A DNA stretch of 64,000 nt from Sesamum alatum (Eukaryota; Streptophyta; Magnoliopsida; Lamiales; Pedaliaceae): NCBI GenBank assembly GCA_034509735.1, contig JACGWO010000002.1, positions 41,223,855-41,287,854 on the forward strand, written 5' to 3'. The notes under the pieces were generated by a model that was given only the letters and a program-made list of their open reading frames with translations, was not told where the DNA came from and searched no databases. This document shows positions 33,987 to 46,937 of the stretch, one piece after another. The position numbers were made by a program, and so were the translations under genes. How positions within the stretch are numbered: position 1 is the first letter of the stretch; every line of letters starts with the position of its first letter.

Positions 33987-36900
33987 TTAGATCCTACCCC
34001 ACCCTCTTCCCTGACCGCCTACCCCCACCCCCACCACCAGACTTCGCCCCCGCTGCCTCCCAGCCCCTTGGCGAGGCATCTTCCAAGCACGGAGTAAAGC
34101 TAAAGTTTGTACGTTGGTCCGCTGCTCGGCACCCATCAGACGCATCTTTACTTTCTCCATCACACTGCCGGCTGTCTGCCGGGGGTGAGCTTCTTCTCCC
34201 ATAAACCGTTTAAGGTTCCGACTCTTCCAAATATGATAAACAAGGGAGGCGAGAAACGCTTTCTGCACTGCATTCCACAGGTGGCGTTTCCTCCATCGTG
34301 TACTTGCCCATTCAACCCCATCGAGCCACCGAACATCCGGCCAGGTAAACCTCATCTCATGCCGCAGCAGGGCAACACATTCATGCGAGAACGAACACTC
34401 AAAGAAAAGGTGCTCATGTGATTCCACAACACCGTCCACACACAACACACAAATATCCCCGCCATGCCCAATCCACGGCCTATCACCGGTAGACAAGCCC
34501 TGCAATATGGCTAGCCAAAGAATGAAGACGTTCTTAGCAATTTTGAGCGTACCACTCAGCAGATGCGCCCAGGAAACCTTCGGACCTGCCGGTTGGAAGA
34601 GCTCGTAAGCAGACTTTGCAGTGGCCTCTACTGATCTCCCCATCCAAAGCAGTCGGCCGGCGCCCCCATTAACCATTGGCAGGTCAGCCGGGAGTTGCAG
34701 AAGGTCCGGCCACTGCCACCCCGTTCCATTGATGATCGAGGCAAGGGACGCATCCCCCGGCAGCCCCGTACAATGAGGCGCCCATGGGAACCTCTCGATC
34801 AGCGGCCCCCCAGGCAGCCACAGATCATGCCACAGCCAAATCGACTCGCCATTGCCGACAACATACCCCACGGCTAGAGCCATACGAGTCCGCAGCCGTA
34901 CCAGCTTTCGCCATCCCCACGAACCAATCCTATCACTAGCCGTCCAAATTGGCTTGTCCACCAACTGGTAGGGCCTAAGCCACAGTACCCAGATAGATGC
35001 CCCCTCGAGCTGTACAGCCTCCCAAAAAATGCTTGCTCATTAAGGCTTCGTTCATTGCAGCCACCCTGCGGATACCCCATCCTCCACATTCCTTGTTGCT
35101 ACAAACCCAGTCCCTAGCGACTTTTGCCACTCTAGCAGATGTACTCCTGTGCCAGAGGAACTGTCGAAACCGTTTCTCAATCAACTTGACCACCCCTTTT
35201 GGCAAGAAAAATGCACTCGCCCAATAAATATGTAACGACGCAAGCACTGATTTGATGAGCTGGACACGAGCTGTATATGAGAGATGTATGGCAGCCCACT
35301 CCTGAATACACTGATCAATGCGTTAGAGCAGGGGCTCACAATCGGATACAGTGAGTCGTGAAGATTTTAGCGGTACTCCAAAATACCGAATGAGTAAGAC
35401 GCCTTCTTGGAAACCGAGGATAGCAAGCAGTGCGTCTTTAACGTCCGATGCCGATTTGGATACAATTGTTGGCTCTTTGTTAAATTGGCATAGAGCCCCG
35501 ACCAGCCTGCAAAATCATCGAGGCAGTCCTTCAAGATTCAGACCGACGCGTCATGGGCTTGACAAAATAGGAGTAAGTCGTCGGCAAAGAACAACATAAC
35601 CAACACTATCTCTTTGCAGCGCCAGTGATAGCGGAAAGTCGGCGTCTCCATCACCTTAGCAGTCAGGGATAGACGGAAGACCTCCATAACAAGGACAAAA
35701 AGATACGGTGAAAGAGGTCACCCTGTCGCAGTCCCCTCGCACCCGCAAAAAAACCGTGGGCTTGGCCATTGAGGCAGACAGAGTACGACATCGTCGTAAC
35801 ACACTCCATGATCCACGTAACAAACCTCTCGGGAAATTGAAACAGTATTAAAGCTTCACGCAGAAATTCCCACTCCACAGAATCATAAGCTTTCCGGAGA
35901 TCTACCTTCAAGACGCACCTACCTGGAAGATGGCGCTGATTATATCCATGTAGTAATTCTTGAGCCAAAAGTATATTATCACTAATACGACGGCCCGGCA
36001 CAAAGGCGTTTTGTGTGGCGTCAATCAGCACGGACATGTGAGGTTTCATCCTTTGAACGAGAATCTTGGAGATGGCTTTATAAATAACGTTACAGCATGA
36101 GATAGGTCGGAAGTCCGCCACTTTGGAGGGCAATTGAACCTTAGGAATTAACGTGACCAACGTCGCATTGAGTTGTTTCAAGAGCCGACCGGAGATGAAG
36201 AATTCCTGGACGGCCTCCGTCACCTCAGTCCCAATAATAGGCCATGCTGCCTTAAAGAAGCAAGCGGAATATCCGTCCGGTCCCGGGGCTTTATCCTCCT
36301 CGATGCTAAAGAATGCCTCTTTAACTTCTGGCCCAAGCACCGGCGCTGTAAGCATCACTGCTGCCTTAATACCAATCCAGGTACTGACCACCGGCCGTAA
36401 GTGTGTTAATGAAACATCCCTCCGCGCGCTAGCTCCACCCAACAGTTGTTGAAAACGACCGAACAAACTCCTGCGCAACCTGTTCAGCGTCGGTCAGTAG
36501 CGCACCAGTGGCATCGGTGATCTGAAAGACCCTCTGTGCCGCGCGCCTCGCAGTGACCCTCCGGAAAAACAGCCTCGTACATTGATCCCCGTCCTTGAGC
36601 CACTGAAGCTTCACCCTTTGCTGTAGCCACAGTCGGTGTTGTGTTACTGCCTTAGCATAAATAATCCGGCACCATCTTTCCATCTCTTGCAAGAAAGTAT
36701 CATGGCGAATGCGCTGTAGTAGCTGTTGTGCTGCTTCAAGGAAGGTTGTCGCTTCAACCTCATTTTGAGCCAAATCCCCTTTCTGTTGCCGTAGCTTCCG
36801 AAACACCGGCTTAAATGATTTTAATTTCTGCACTACCGCATAGGATTTGGTGCCGTAGATGTTATACCGTCAAACCTCATACACCTGTGCTTTAAAATTA

Positions 36901-39191
36901 GCAGCTTTGGCGAGAAAATTATCGAATCGAAACATCGGACTAACCCTCCTAGCCCCATCCGTCCTGTAAACAATCAGTGGAGAGTGGTTCGACGTCCGTG
37001 GAGTGGTGCACCGGTAAAAAGAGTTCGGCCAGGTGGTGATCCACATTTCATTGGTTAATACCCGATTTAGTGGTTTCCACAAGCTTCGATCGCCGTGGCT
37101 GTAATTGTGCCACGAATATAAGTTTCCTCGCAAGGGCAAGCATGGTGTCCTCAACACACCCTCTGAATTCCGTCTTGGCCTGAGCATTCTCGACGGATCG
37201 ACCACAAACTTCGCTCATATCCAAAGTCACATTAAAATCCCCTAGCATCAGCCACGAGACACCGTCACAAGCGACCGCAATCCTGCGGGCCGCATCCCAT
37301 AGTGCTCGTCGCGGCCGCATATCGTTATGTGCATAAACGAACGTTATCAGCATACTACTCCTGTCTCGCAACGCAATCACGCGGCAGTGAATCCATTGAG
37401 TATCGTGCTCCATAACCTCCACGCTAACCTCGAACGCATCCCACAACAACCATATTCGATTCCCTGGTCCAGTATAATCCGCGTACTAGGTCCACTGTCG
37501 TTTTACATCTGCTTAGATTCTCTCAACCTTACCACGTGCAACCCGGGTCTCCAGCAATCCAACTAACGATAATTGGAACTCCGAAATAAGCGCCGTAACC
37601 GCACTCTGGTGCTCCCTCCTATTGAGACCCCGTACATTCCAGCAAGACACATTAATCATGGACACCACGCGACGGGTTGCTGCTATTAGGGCCCGATTAT
37701 TCAGTTGGGTCGTCATCCGGCATATCCTGAAGAGCATCAAACGTATTATAGATGACCAGCTTCTTCCCTTTAGACGCAGCCGGTTTACAGTTGTCCGCAG
37801 TTGCATTCTCACCCACTGGCCCATGCTGTACCGGCTCATCTTGGACAGGCCGAGACCTCTGCGCTGCAATCCGTTGTGCCTTAGGTAAAAAAACCCTCAC
37901 CGGAGACTGTGCGGGTTTCTTCGTCGTAGCCGAGCATTGCTCCACCGAATGGCCCAAAGCTCGGCACGTAGGACATCTGCTAGAGAGCCATTCATACTCC
38001 ACAGCAATCTTGCATGGTCCCCCACACGCTCCTCCAATTTCTGGCAACATGACGACAAGATGTTTAGGCAGAACCGATGCATAATCCAGCAGAACACATA
38101 CCCGGGCATAATCAAGCTTGGTGCAATTCTTTGTGACCGCATCCGGGTAAAGTGGCTTCCCGACTCCGCTAGCGACAACACTAAGCCCAGCCTCCGTCCA
38201 AAACTCCACTGGGAGGTGATGTAGCCGTATCCAAACAGGAATTTCCGTGAGGGCTGGCTTTCTGAGGACCATTCCGGGCTCCCACTTCTGCAAGATAATA
38301 GGCTATCTAAAGGGACGGGCATCCGCCCTAAAGACTTCGGAAGCTTTTTTTGCTTTTTTGAAAGGGCAAAAAGCTCCCCAATAAAGAAGGAAATTGGCCC
38401 TGAAATAACCACGGACCGCCCTCAATAACATCATCTATAGCGCCGGAAGAAGTGAATCGAATGAAATAGAATCCTGTAGTGGTAGCAGTGACATCCTTTA
38501 CTCCCGCCCACATAGCCTTCGCAAACTCGTTGAAGTGTCGAAAGTACGGTTTTTTTCCTAAGAAGAAACCCACCGCAGTGGCCTCCCATCTCCTAGCACC
38601 CTCTTCAACCATCTGAGGCATAGGCCGCACGACTATCTCCCCATTCTACAATTCTGGCGGTACATACACTAGGGTTTTATGAGAGGATTTATGAAATCCT
38701 TCAACAAACCGTTCTGCATGCATGTGGGACGAGGAATCAGTATTAAGCTTGAATCCCCCCACAAAAATCTCCGATCGCATTGGAGGATGAAGCCGAGCAT
38801 CTTGCCGGTTTGGAATCGAAAGGAGCCCCCGCCGAGCCATTAGCCTAGGTGGGTGATCAGTGGCGAGAACGATTTGGCCCTCTGGTTCAGGATCACCCTG
38901 CGGTGCCGGGCTTTCGTTCGGCAGGGCAGTGCCACCCTCATATTTCGCCTCCCATCGTTGCTTCAAAACTTGGATGGCCTGGGCGGATTCCACATCACCT
39001 GCATCAAGCATCCTTTGGACTAGGTTGAAGAACACTGAGAAGTTGAACGCGGCAGGTATCCCACCGTGAGCATCAAGATCCAAACCCTCCGGGTCGTCCC
39101 CCGCAAGTCCGTCGGTGCTAAAGGGGCCACCGGCGTTAGGGTTAGGGTTAGGGTTGCAGAGAGAGAGAGAGGTAGTGCAGACTCCATTCAA
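33987..39191 (-). pseudogene. L1-type LINE coding region (ORF1 and ORF2, decayed)
   Basis: The region reads right to left. ORF1 starts at 39191 and is cut by a TAG at about 38646, where homologues have Gln. A DUF4283-type domain follows (38630-38100; GFFLGKKPYFRHFNEF, then VWIRLHHLPVEFW), with a CCHC-like knuckle CPTCRALGHSVEQC (about 37990). ORF2 begins with an endonuclease from about 37660 (SCWNVRGLNRREHQ, LLETRV, LGDFNV, then SNHSPLIV near 36975). The reverse transcriptase spans about 36480-35590 (APGPDGYSACFFKAAWPI, DFRPISCCNVIYKAISKILV, an FADD box in FFADDLLLF near 35590). The zf-RVT part ends at 33987 (HLLSGTLKIAKNVFILWLAI). Several frameshifts and stops disrupt it, and the usual endonuclease SDHSP reads SNHSP. 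No 3' poly-A is seen, consistent with capture rather than fresh retrotransposition. Confidence 0.85.
39128..39154 (+). repeat. Short GGGTTA repeat at the LINE ORF1 start
   Basis: Three to four tandem GGGTTA units lie in the ORF1 start region, coding for the NPNPNPN run on the minus strand. Plant telomeres are normally TTTAGGG, so this is not an interstitial telomere of the usual plant type. Confidence 0.7.
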
Positions 39192-39751
39192 TTTATGATT
39201 AATTTTTTTAATAAAAACAATAATATTTAAACATTTTTATAGTAATAGTATAATTTATTAAATATATAAAAAATAAATTATAATTTAAATATAGTTAATA
39301 AATATAATTGTTATAATTAATTAAAAAATTATATTGATATAGGTATTTAAATTTCAAAATTAAATTTTAGTATATTAATCTTTTAAATTGTGATTTTAAT
39401 TTAATTTATCAATTTGATATAAAATTTAAATATTTATATTTTATTTTGATTTTTAAATAATATATTTAAGAAAATAGTTATTTATTTAAATGGATCTGGT
39501 TTAAAATAAAAATATGTCACCATGCCACCTCACTATGCCTGTCAAATCACCTGCCATGTAAGAAATTTTTTATTTTTTTAATCCACATGTGAAATGGTCG
39601 GTGGACAGGTGAGAAATTCTAGCCAAATTAGGGTTTTTTGGCTTGAAATTGTCACTTTTTAAAAATATTGTCCTGAATTGCTATTTTCAAATAGACCTGG
39701 ACTAAAAGTGCCACCACCCCTAAGAAAGTGGACCAAAATTGCATTTTTTCC

Positions 39752-41143
39752 TTTATTTACTCTATTGCCCACATATATATCTACTTCTCTCTAATTCTTT
39801 TCTTCTTCCTGCTAATAATATCGTATATAATCTTTATGAATTTGGATTTGGGTTCGTTATTTGAGGTGTTGGTAGTAATTTTTATTTTATTTAAACTGAA
39901 TGGTTTAGAATAAATGAACAATATTCGTTCTGATAAATATTTTTATTAATAAGAAATATTATTGTTCTTGTTTGATATATATTTTTATTAATAAATTTTT
40001 TAAATCTTTGATATACTAAAATTATATTAGTATAATATTAACTTGTTTATTTTCTAATATAAAATATCGAGAAAGGGTTCAACGGTAAAATTACAAAAAT
40101 TAGTCTTTTATTCTCAATCTATTTTTCTCGTACCAAATAATGTCAAGTATTTGAGATATACTCCCCATCCAATCATACCAAACAATTTAAAGAAAACATA
40201 TTTTTCTTTCCCTCGTCTTTCTCCTTCCTCTCGTCCTCTTCCTTTCCTCCTATTTGAACCATGCGAACTCTTAGATATTTTTTGTCACAAAACGATTACT
40301 AATGCTATCCTCTCCTTTTAGCGACACTCTTTATTATCGTGCACCAAATACTGTCGCATATTTTTCTGGATAAAATATGAAGTGTGAGACCCCGTTTGGT
40401 ACTTTCTCCATTGTCATAGAGCTTCATTTTGTGTTGAATTTGGTTGTCTTGTCTCTTTTGAGGCCACTAAGACAGCCAGCCACACATGATGGTTGAGATT
40501 ATTCCCACTTTCTTATCTACTTTCTTTTAGTACTATATTGTTTCAAATGATGGTGATCGCCCTCTTTTAGCACCTTCTTTGCTTTCTTACATGTATACAT
40601 GGTTTAGGTCTAATGTTCAATTATAGTATACTTTCATGGATTGGTTTGCAATTTTTGTTTTAGGGAATTGATTATAATTATATTACGAGTCTTTATTATT
40701 ATCAATTATATTAATAATCAACATCAAATATCTATAACTAATCAATAATTATTATGAAAATATATTGATAGCTTGTATTAAAGTAGAATAATATAGATAT
40801 TTTGGAATTCGAACGTATAGTCATGGGATCTTAACTTTTGGCAACTAAAGTGAGCTTCTTTGGCAGAATCTTTAACTTTTTGTGTAAAATATTAGAATTC
40901 ACGATAGAGTTGAAATCTAATAATATTTGCTAAAATAGTGAGAAGTAGAAGGAAACTAAAATAAAATCATTTCACAAAAAATGACCTTTGTGAACAACTT
41001 AATTGTTTGCATATATATTTTATCCTTAAATATTGTGAGGAATGCAACGAGATGATATATGTCGGATTGAAGCTGAATTTATTTACAAAATATTAAAAGC
41101 AAGTACAAATAATCTTGAATCTACTGCTAGATTTGGTTGTAAC
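39752..41143. other. AT-rich intergenic DNA, no gene seen
   Basis: Nothing beyond simple AT-rich sequence and a pyrimidine-rich stretch (about 40200-40255) is recognised. At about 40805-40850 a weak tRNA-like SINE word pair (gaattcgaac ... catgggatcttaa) occurs in antisense. Confidence 0.5.
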
Positions 41144-42189
41144 CCATGTTTTGAAAACCGACCCGAACCGGTTAGTTCAACGGGTTCGAGTGGGAATCGA
41201 TCATGTGTCCGGGCCGGTTCATAACCTCAAAATCGGTGAGGTCAAAATCGGTGTGAACCGGTCAAAAGCCGGCAAAACCGGCAACCCAGTGACCCAGTCA
41301 AAATCGATTTTGACCTCACTTTAGAAGAAATTTTTTTTGAAAAATGTGAAATGTAAATATTTTTTTACTTAGACTTTTTCATATTTATAGCCTCAAGTAC
41401 TTAAACTTGATTTATAATTTTTCAATGTGGGATAATAAGCTTGACTTAAACTATTCCTTATTTATTAGCTAAAGTATTCAAATTTGGCTTATTCTTTCCA
41501 AATGTGGAATAATAAGCTTGACTTAAGCTATTCCTTATTTATAAGCTAAAGTGTTCAAACTTTATTTATTATTTTCCAATGTGGAATAATAAATTTGACT
41601 TGAGCTTTTCCTTATTTATACCTAAAGTTCTTAAGCTTCTAAACTTTTTCAATATGGGAAAATAAGTCACTTCTAAGCGTTTTTCTTCATTTTCTTGTTA
41701 ATCTACTCATTTCTCCTTTCTCGTAGCTTCTTCGATCTTTTTGGGCTTTTTAGAAAAAATTATATGGAGGCACCGATTGCTACCTCTGTTTGATTAAAAA
41801 TTAAATTAAACTCATTTTCAAATCTTAAAAGGTAATTTATTGTTTCCTTTTTTTTTTCTTCCATCCTCTTCAATATTATGTATGCAAATATTCTTTTTTT
41901 CTTTCCTTTTCTTCAATACGATGTATCCAACTCTTTTTTTTACATATGTCGATATCGGTGGTTCTTTTATATGTATTTATTTTAAATTTGCTTTTATTTT
42001 TCTCATATTTTTGCTTAATTAATTGATACATAATGATTAGTATATTATATTTACGTGTATATATACACATATATATATATATATATATTAGGGTCCAGGT
42101 TAACTGAGTTTTTAATTCAGTCCAACCAGTCAAATCAGTGACCCAGTAGCTTGACCGGTTCGATTCCCGGTCTGCTTCTGAAAATATTG
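41144..42189. mobile_element. Non-autonomous hAT element, 1046 bp
   Basis: The ends ccatgttttgaaaaccgacc and (inverted) caatattttcagaagcagac are followed inward by ccggtt-rich subterminal sequence (gaccggttcgattcccgg). A perfect 8-bp target duplication, GTTGTAAC, is present at 41136-41143 and 42190-42197. The style of the ends is that of the hAT element at 16120-19956, which could be the source of transposase. It has no coding capacity and carries a tandem array. Confidence 0.85.
41385..41670 (+). repeat. Tandem array of about 85-bp units
   Basis: Four diverged units contain 'caatgtggaataataag', 'ttgacttaagctattcctta' and 'tttataagctaaagt.ttcaaa'. It lies inside the small hAT element. Confidence 0.8.
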
Positions 42190-44638
42190 GTTGTAACATT
42201 AATTCTAGTAGATGTTTAAAAAAAATGTAACAATTACCCTGCTTAAATGAGTCGTTTGGACAAAACTGCCCTTTATGGCATGAATAATTATATAATTTTT
42301 AATATATTTTAGTATTTTTCAATATTAAATCATAATCTAACTAAAAAAATATTTTTAATCAAGATATAGAAAAGTATTTAATAAATAAAAAATTAAAATT
42401 AAAATGATATATTAATATAATAGATACACAATAAATACAATATCCCCAATGACTTATACTTCTAAAGAAAAATTGATAACATGCTTAACCAAAAGTTGAA
42501 CACTTTTAGTAAAAGAATGAATAAATTTATTCAAAAAAAGGATTTGAAATTACTCATTTTTCAATTAAAAAATGAAATTTATTATGCAAAAATGTTTTAA
42601 AAAATCCTTTGTACTACAAAAGTACTTTTGTCTAAATATTTGGTTGGAGGAGGGTTTATGGAGTGAATGATACTTCAATAATATTTGAGGGGAAAAGTGT
42701 GTCTAACTCTATATTTAATTTTTTATGATTGAAATTCTTTCATCAATACTAGTATAAAGAAAGAGAGTCACTTGTAACTCACAACAAATCACCTACAAAA
42801 AAGAAAGTAATTTTCACTCACAATTGATGATTTGTGGCACTCAATTTAAAATACCAATTATATCCTTAAATATTTGTACGAATATAATTACTCTTTTTTA
42901 TATTTCTAATGACGTGGTATAAATATTTTCTATTTTTGCTCATGTTCATCACTTATTTTGCTTTTAACTATATATAATTTTTTATTTAAAATATTTATGT
43001 CGTATCTATTAAATTATACAAACAGGTATTGCATGCCATCTCAGTGGTTGATATATTTATATCACCACGTGTTATCAAAATATGCCACCATCATTCAACA
43101 TTCAATCAAGAAATCGTGAAGATTCTCAGATGTCCTTATCCCAGCAAAAGAAGGAACTTTCACATCAGACTTTTTGTCCACACCATTTTTCTATTTTTGG
43201 TTAAATAAGCTTAGCACTTTTGAGGCTCAATAAAGTTCGCTTTCTCTTAGACTTAGACGCACTTTGTGCGTTGCGATTTCACACTACTTCTTTAAAATCG
43301 TGCTTTATGTGGGAAACCATCATAAAATAGATTGGTGAATTACAAACATCTTTTTTGAGATTTAGTATAATTACGGATACCCCTTTATTATTTTAAAATT
43401 TACAAATACCCCCTGGGGTTTGTAATTTTAATTAAGGGTCTGAAATTATCCATTTTGCCCTTGATTTTTTTTTAAATTGCAGAAAAATCAGTTGAGGCAA
43501 ATTACATTATTGCTCATCTGTGTAAAAAAACATAAGAAACCTCTCCCTACACATTTTTGTCTAGAAAAGTTAAGAAATTTTGAAAAACAATTAAATTTGT
43601 ATAAGGGCATTTTGGTCAGTTCACATAAAAATGAATGGAAATGGATTCTTTGTTAGACGATTAACAAATCTCAGGGAGTATTTGTAATTTTTGAAAACAA
43701 TGATGAAATATCCGTAATTATACTAAATCTTGAAAAATGTCATTGTAATTCATCCTAAATAATTTGGTCTGATGCGGTTCCAATGTTTTTTTTAAACTTT
43801 TAAGGGGAATTTTAGAATAAATTGTGTTTAAAAAATATCAAACTTTTTAAACTATGAAAAAGGAATATCTAAAGAACTTATATGGGGTGATTGGTGCGTA
43901 TGAGACTATATTTGGATCGATGAACTTGAATATGATGAAATAATTTGGAAAAATAATTTTATATGATTCTATCTAATAATATTCAATAAAATATAATTCA
44001 AATTTAAACTTGAGGGATTTAAAATTCTTTAAATTAGAACTATTCGAACAAATCCAAAGTATTTGTTACTAGAGATTTTAAATCTACGACTTCAAATCTA
44101 CCCATCCAAACGTAACCTAAATAAATTTTGGTAAAGTAGAACAAATTTAAAATGGAATAAATTTAGAAAATGAATTATTTTAGTTTATCATTATTAAGTT
44201 TGATATACCAATAGAAATAAAGAAAAAAATTGCATCCAATTTTTCTAGATCACTCATTCATACGTTTCGTGAGTAGTGATGAAATTCAAACTTAAGAAGA
44301 CAAAAAAACACTGCACAAGTCTCATTACATAAGAAATATTATTTTAGAATATTAAGTTAATTATAAATTAATTTATTTTTTTTGAACGGCCTCATATATT
44401 TAGAATTCTAATAAATACTTATGATTTACAAAAAGTTAGCATACATATTGAAATTTATAGAACAAATAATAATTTAATATATTAAAATAATACATAATTC
44501 TTATGACAACAAATCTTGTAAATGTATTTTTACTAAAGGTTGTTTCATTACTATAAAAAAGAATAATTTATTCATAATCTATTGAATATAGTTAAAACCA
44601 CGGGTAAGAAGAGGAATGACTGATCTCATATTTGTAGG
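42190..44638. other. Intergenic DNA with MITE and Helitron-like pieces
   Basis: No gene is seen. At about 42750-43080 lies a Helitron-like relative (actagtataaagaaagagag, gatgatttgtggcac, the 'attgcatgcca' end). At 43333-43756 a complete MITE of the 4984-5426 family is recognisable by paired ends (gtgaattacaaacatc / gtcattgtaattcat) and inner arms. At about 43909-44118 a further MITE has ends like tttggatcgatgaacttgaa and its inverse ttcaaatctacccatccaaa. Confidence 0.5.
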
Positions 44639-45093
44639 TGACATGGAGAAAAAAGAAGTCAACCTTTATTTATTTCTCTCCGTTAAATGAGAGTATATCA
44701 AGGAATATTTATGAGGATTATGGAGGAAATCATGTTTAGAGCTTAATTCATGGAAGCTCCAACAATAATGCTAGAGCAAGGAGAAGACCATATCATCCCC
44801 ATAAAATGTTACCATTTATACCCTAGGATACAAAGACGGAGGGCAATGAAGACAATATACAATACTTACTGTAAATATAATAGTAGTATAAATAGGAGCC
44901 CAACCCCCTCATTTTAGGGGACCTTGAACTTGAGAAAACTCTACAAGTACACTTGTGCAACTATTGATTATCTTGGATCGAATTGTACGGTGATTGTGCC
45001 CAATTCATAATTAATAAATCGAATATTTCATTTATTGTCGGATTCTCTTTATTTCGTTTGTTGTTGAATTATCTTTAATTTCTTGCAACATCA
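44639..45093 (+). repeat. 5' LTR of the Tat-like gypsy element
   Basis: A TATA-like 'tataaatagga' lies at about 44890, and the LTR ends in catttattgtcgg...caacatca. It matches 53828-54290 at roughly 96-97 percent by hand count. Confidence 0.92.
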
Positions 45094-45096
45094 ACT

Positions 45097-45114
45097 TGGC
45101 GCCGTCCGTGGGAA
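45097..45114 (+). promoter_or_regulatory. Primer-binding site
   Basis: Sequence tggcgccgtccgtgggaa lies just inside the 5' LTR; it begins TGG, the complement of a tRNA 3' CCA end. The exact primer tRNA is not assigned. Confidence 0.75.
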
Positions 45115-45135
45115 CGACACAATCACAATACTGAG

Positions 45136-46768
45136 AATGCAAACTCGATCCAAGGCAAAAGACTTAGAAATGAATGAAAAGCGAAGGCCAGAAGCTCCGC
45201 AGAATAACGTAGGAGAGCTCCCCCCCCCCCCTCCCCCCCCCCGGAACACATGAGCCTAGGTCCCCAGCAGGACCATAGGAGGGAACATGAAGAAAGGAGG
45301 GAAGGAGTCAACGAAGCCCCACCGCCTGCTGCACAATCACCGATGCTTCAGGTGACGCCCGAAGCCCTGCAATAGATGATTGAGAACGCGTCGGCAAGAG
45401 CAGCCGAGAGAGCGATCATGCATTTCATGGCGAACCGTTCCAGAGAGCCTATTCCCCCTCGTTCCCCCCGCCGAGGCCGAGGCACGCCCTCCGCCCCTGG
45501 GGATAACGAATCGAGGGAGGACGGCCCCCAGGACATGTCCATGGAAGAAGAATAAGGAAGTATACAAGCCTCTGAACCTGCCAACCTCCCCCGGCGGAAC
45601 AGGGAGGCTGACGCAAAGCAGAAGAGGAGGGGCGAAGGTCTTCCAAACAGAGTGAGAGGTGACAGTTCACATCATCAAACCTCGCAACTCCAGAACTCCT
45701 CGCAAGACCTGGTCCCCCGGCCGTGGCACCAGCCAGAAGGAGCCCATTCTCCATGCAAATACTAGCCGAAGCTTTACCCCAAGGACATAGGCTACCACAT
45801 CTAGTAGAATATGACGGAACAACGGACCCCGAAGACCATTTAGACATATTTTTAGCAAAGGCGGACTTGGTCGATATGAGCGACGCCGAATATTGCAAGG
45901 TGTTCCGCACAACTCTGGCAGGAAGGGTTATGGCGTGGTTCAACCAACTGCTGGCGTATACCATCGAAAGCTTTGAACAACTTTCGCAACGATTTCTGCA
46001 CCACTTCTCCATTAATAAGAGCCATCCGAAAACCGTTGCATACCTCTTCACCATAGTACAACAAGAGCAGGAGAGCTTAAGGAACTACATACAAAGATTC
46101 TCAGGCGTCGTCCTCGAAGTCCCTCACATCAATCGTGAGCTATTGGCAAGCATACTGCAACAGGGATTGCGGAGGGGACGCTTCCGAGAATCTATTGCTG
46201 GTAAACCACCTTCGACGTTGGACGAACTGATGAAAAGAGCTGCCAAATACATCCGGATTGAAGAAGCTAGCAAGCCAAAGACGGAACAATCAAATAAGAG
46301 GAAAGTTCGAGAGGGGGAAAAGAAAGACCAAGAAGAGATGGACAAGGAGAGGAGCAAAGACACATGCCCCTAACTAGCTTTGCAAGATACACTCCTCACA
46401 AAGCCCCGAGGGCAGAAATCCTTGCCGTAGCTGAGCAACAAGAAATCGTTCAATGGCCTAGGAAGATGAAGGATAACCCGAAACGTTTGAAGTCAGACAA
46501 ATATTGCCGATTTCACAAGGACAGAGGGCATAGCACAGAAGACTGCTATCACCTGAAGAACGAGATCGAAAAACTAATCCAAAGAGGATATCTGATGGAA
46601 TATGTGGAAGGACAAAGCCGAGGACAAGAATCAACAGTCAATGACCAGAGATTCAATCAGAATATAGGACGGGGTGAAGCATCCCGTCAAAAAGGCAAAG
46701 GAATTGAAAATCTCCCGACAGCGAGAATAATAGGGGTGGTCACGGGAGGACCTGCTGGAGGAGACTAG
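45136..46768 (+). pseudogene. gag of the Tat-like gypsy element
   Basis: An ATG at 45136 opens a Lys/Arg-rich leader that runs into a poly-C tract (about 45220-45242), where the frame is lost. The capsid domain is readable at 45770-46260 (DGTTDPEDHLDIFLAKADLV, LAGRVMAWFNQLL, FSGVVLEVPHINRELLASIL). After a stop at 46371 the frame changes and a Cys/His segment follows (KYCRFHKDRGHSTEDCYHLK, about 46497-46556). Gag forms the virus-like particle that packages the element RNA in the cytoplasm. The breaks make it non-functional as sequenced. Confidence 0.85.
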
Positions 46769-46937
46769 GCACGAGCACGAAAGGCCCTGATCAGGGCAGC
46801 CGAATCCTCCCACAACATCCACATTTGCGAGGAATTTACTCTAGCCAAAACCCCGGAAGAGGAGATCACCTTCAGCACACAAGACTTAGAGAAGAGAAAT
46901 ACCACCGCATAATAATACATTAGTAATCTCCGCCACG

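Larger units (their letters stand above)
33709..39751. mobile_element. Non-autonomous MULE carrying a LINE coding region
   Basis: The left end ggaaaaatacaattttgatc and the right end (inverted) ggaaaaaatgcaattttggt pair over about 200 bp, including gtggcactttta and its complement and 'caatttcaggccaaaaaac'. The flanks TTTATTTAT (33700-33708) and TTTATTTAC (39752-39760) differ at one base, giving a 9-bp Mutator target duplication. The TIRs resemble those of the complete MULE at 21363-26780 (tttcttagg/tttcttaag, ggtggcacttt). Inside lies a LINE on the minus strand without a visible poly-A tail. 39192-39500 is AT-rich with no gene. Confidence 0.85.
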
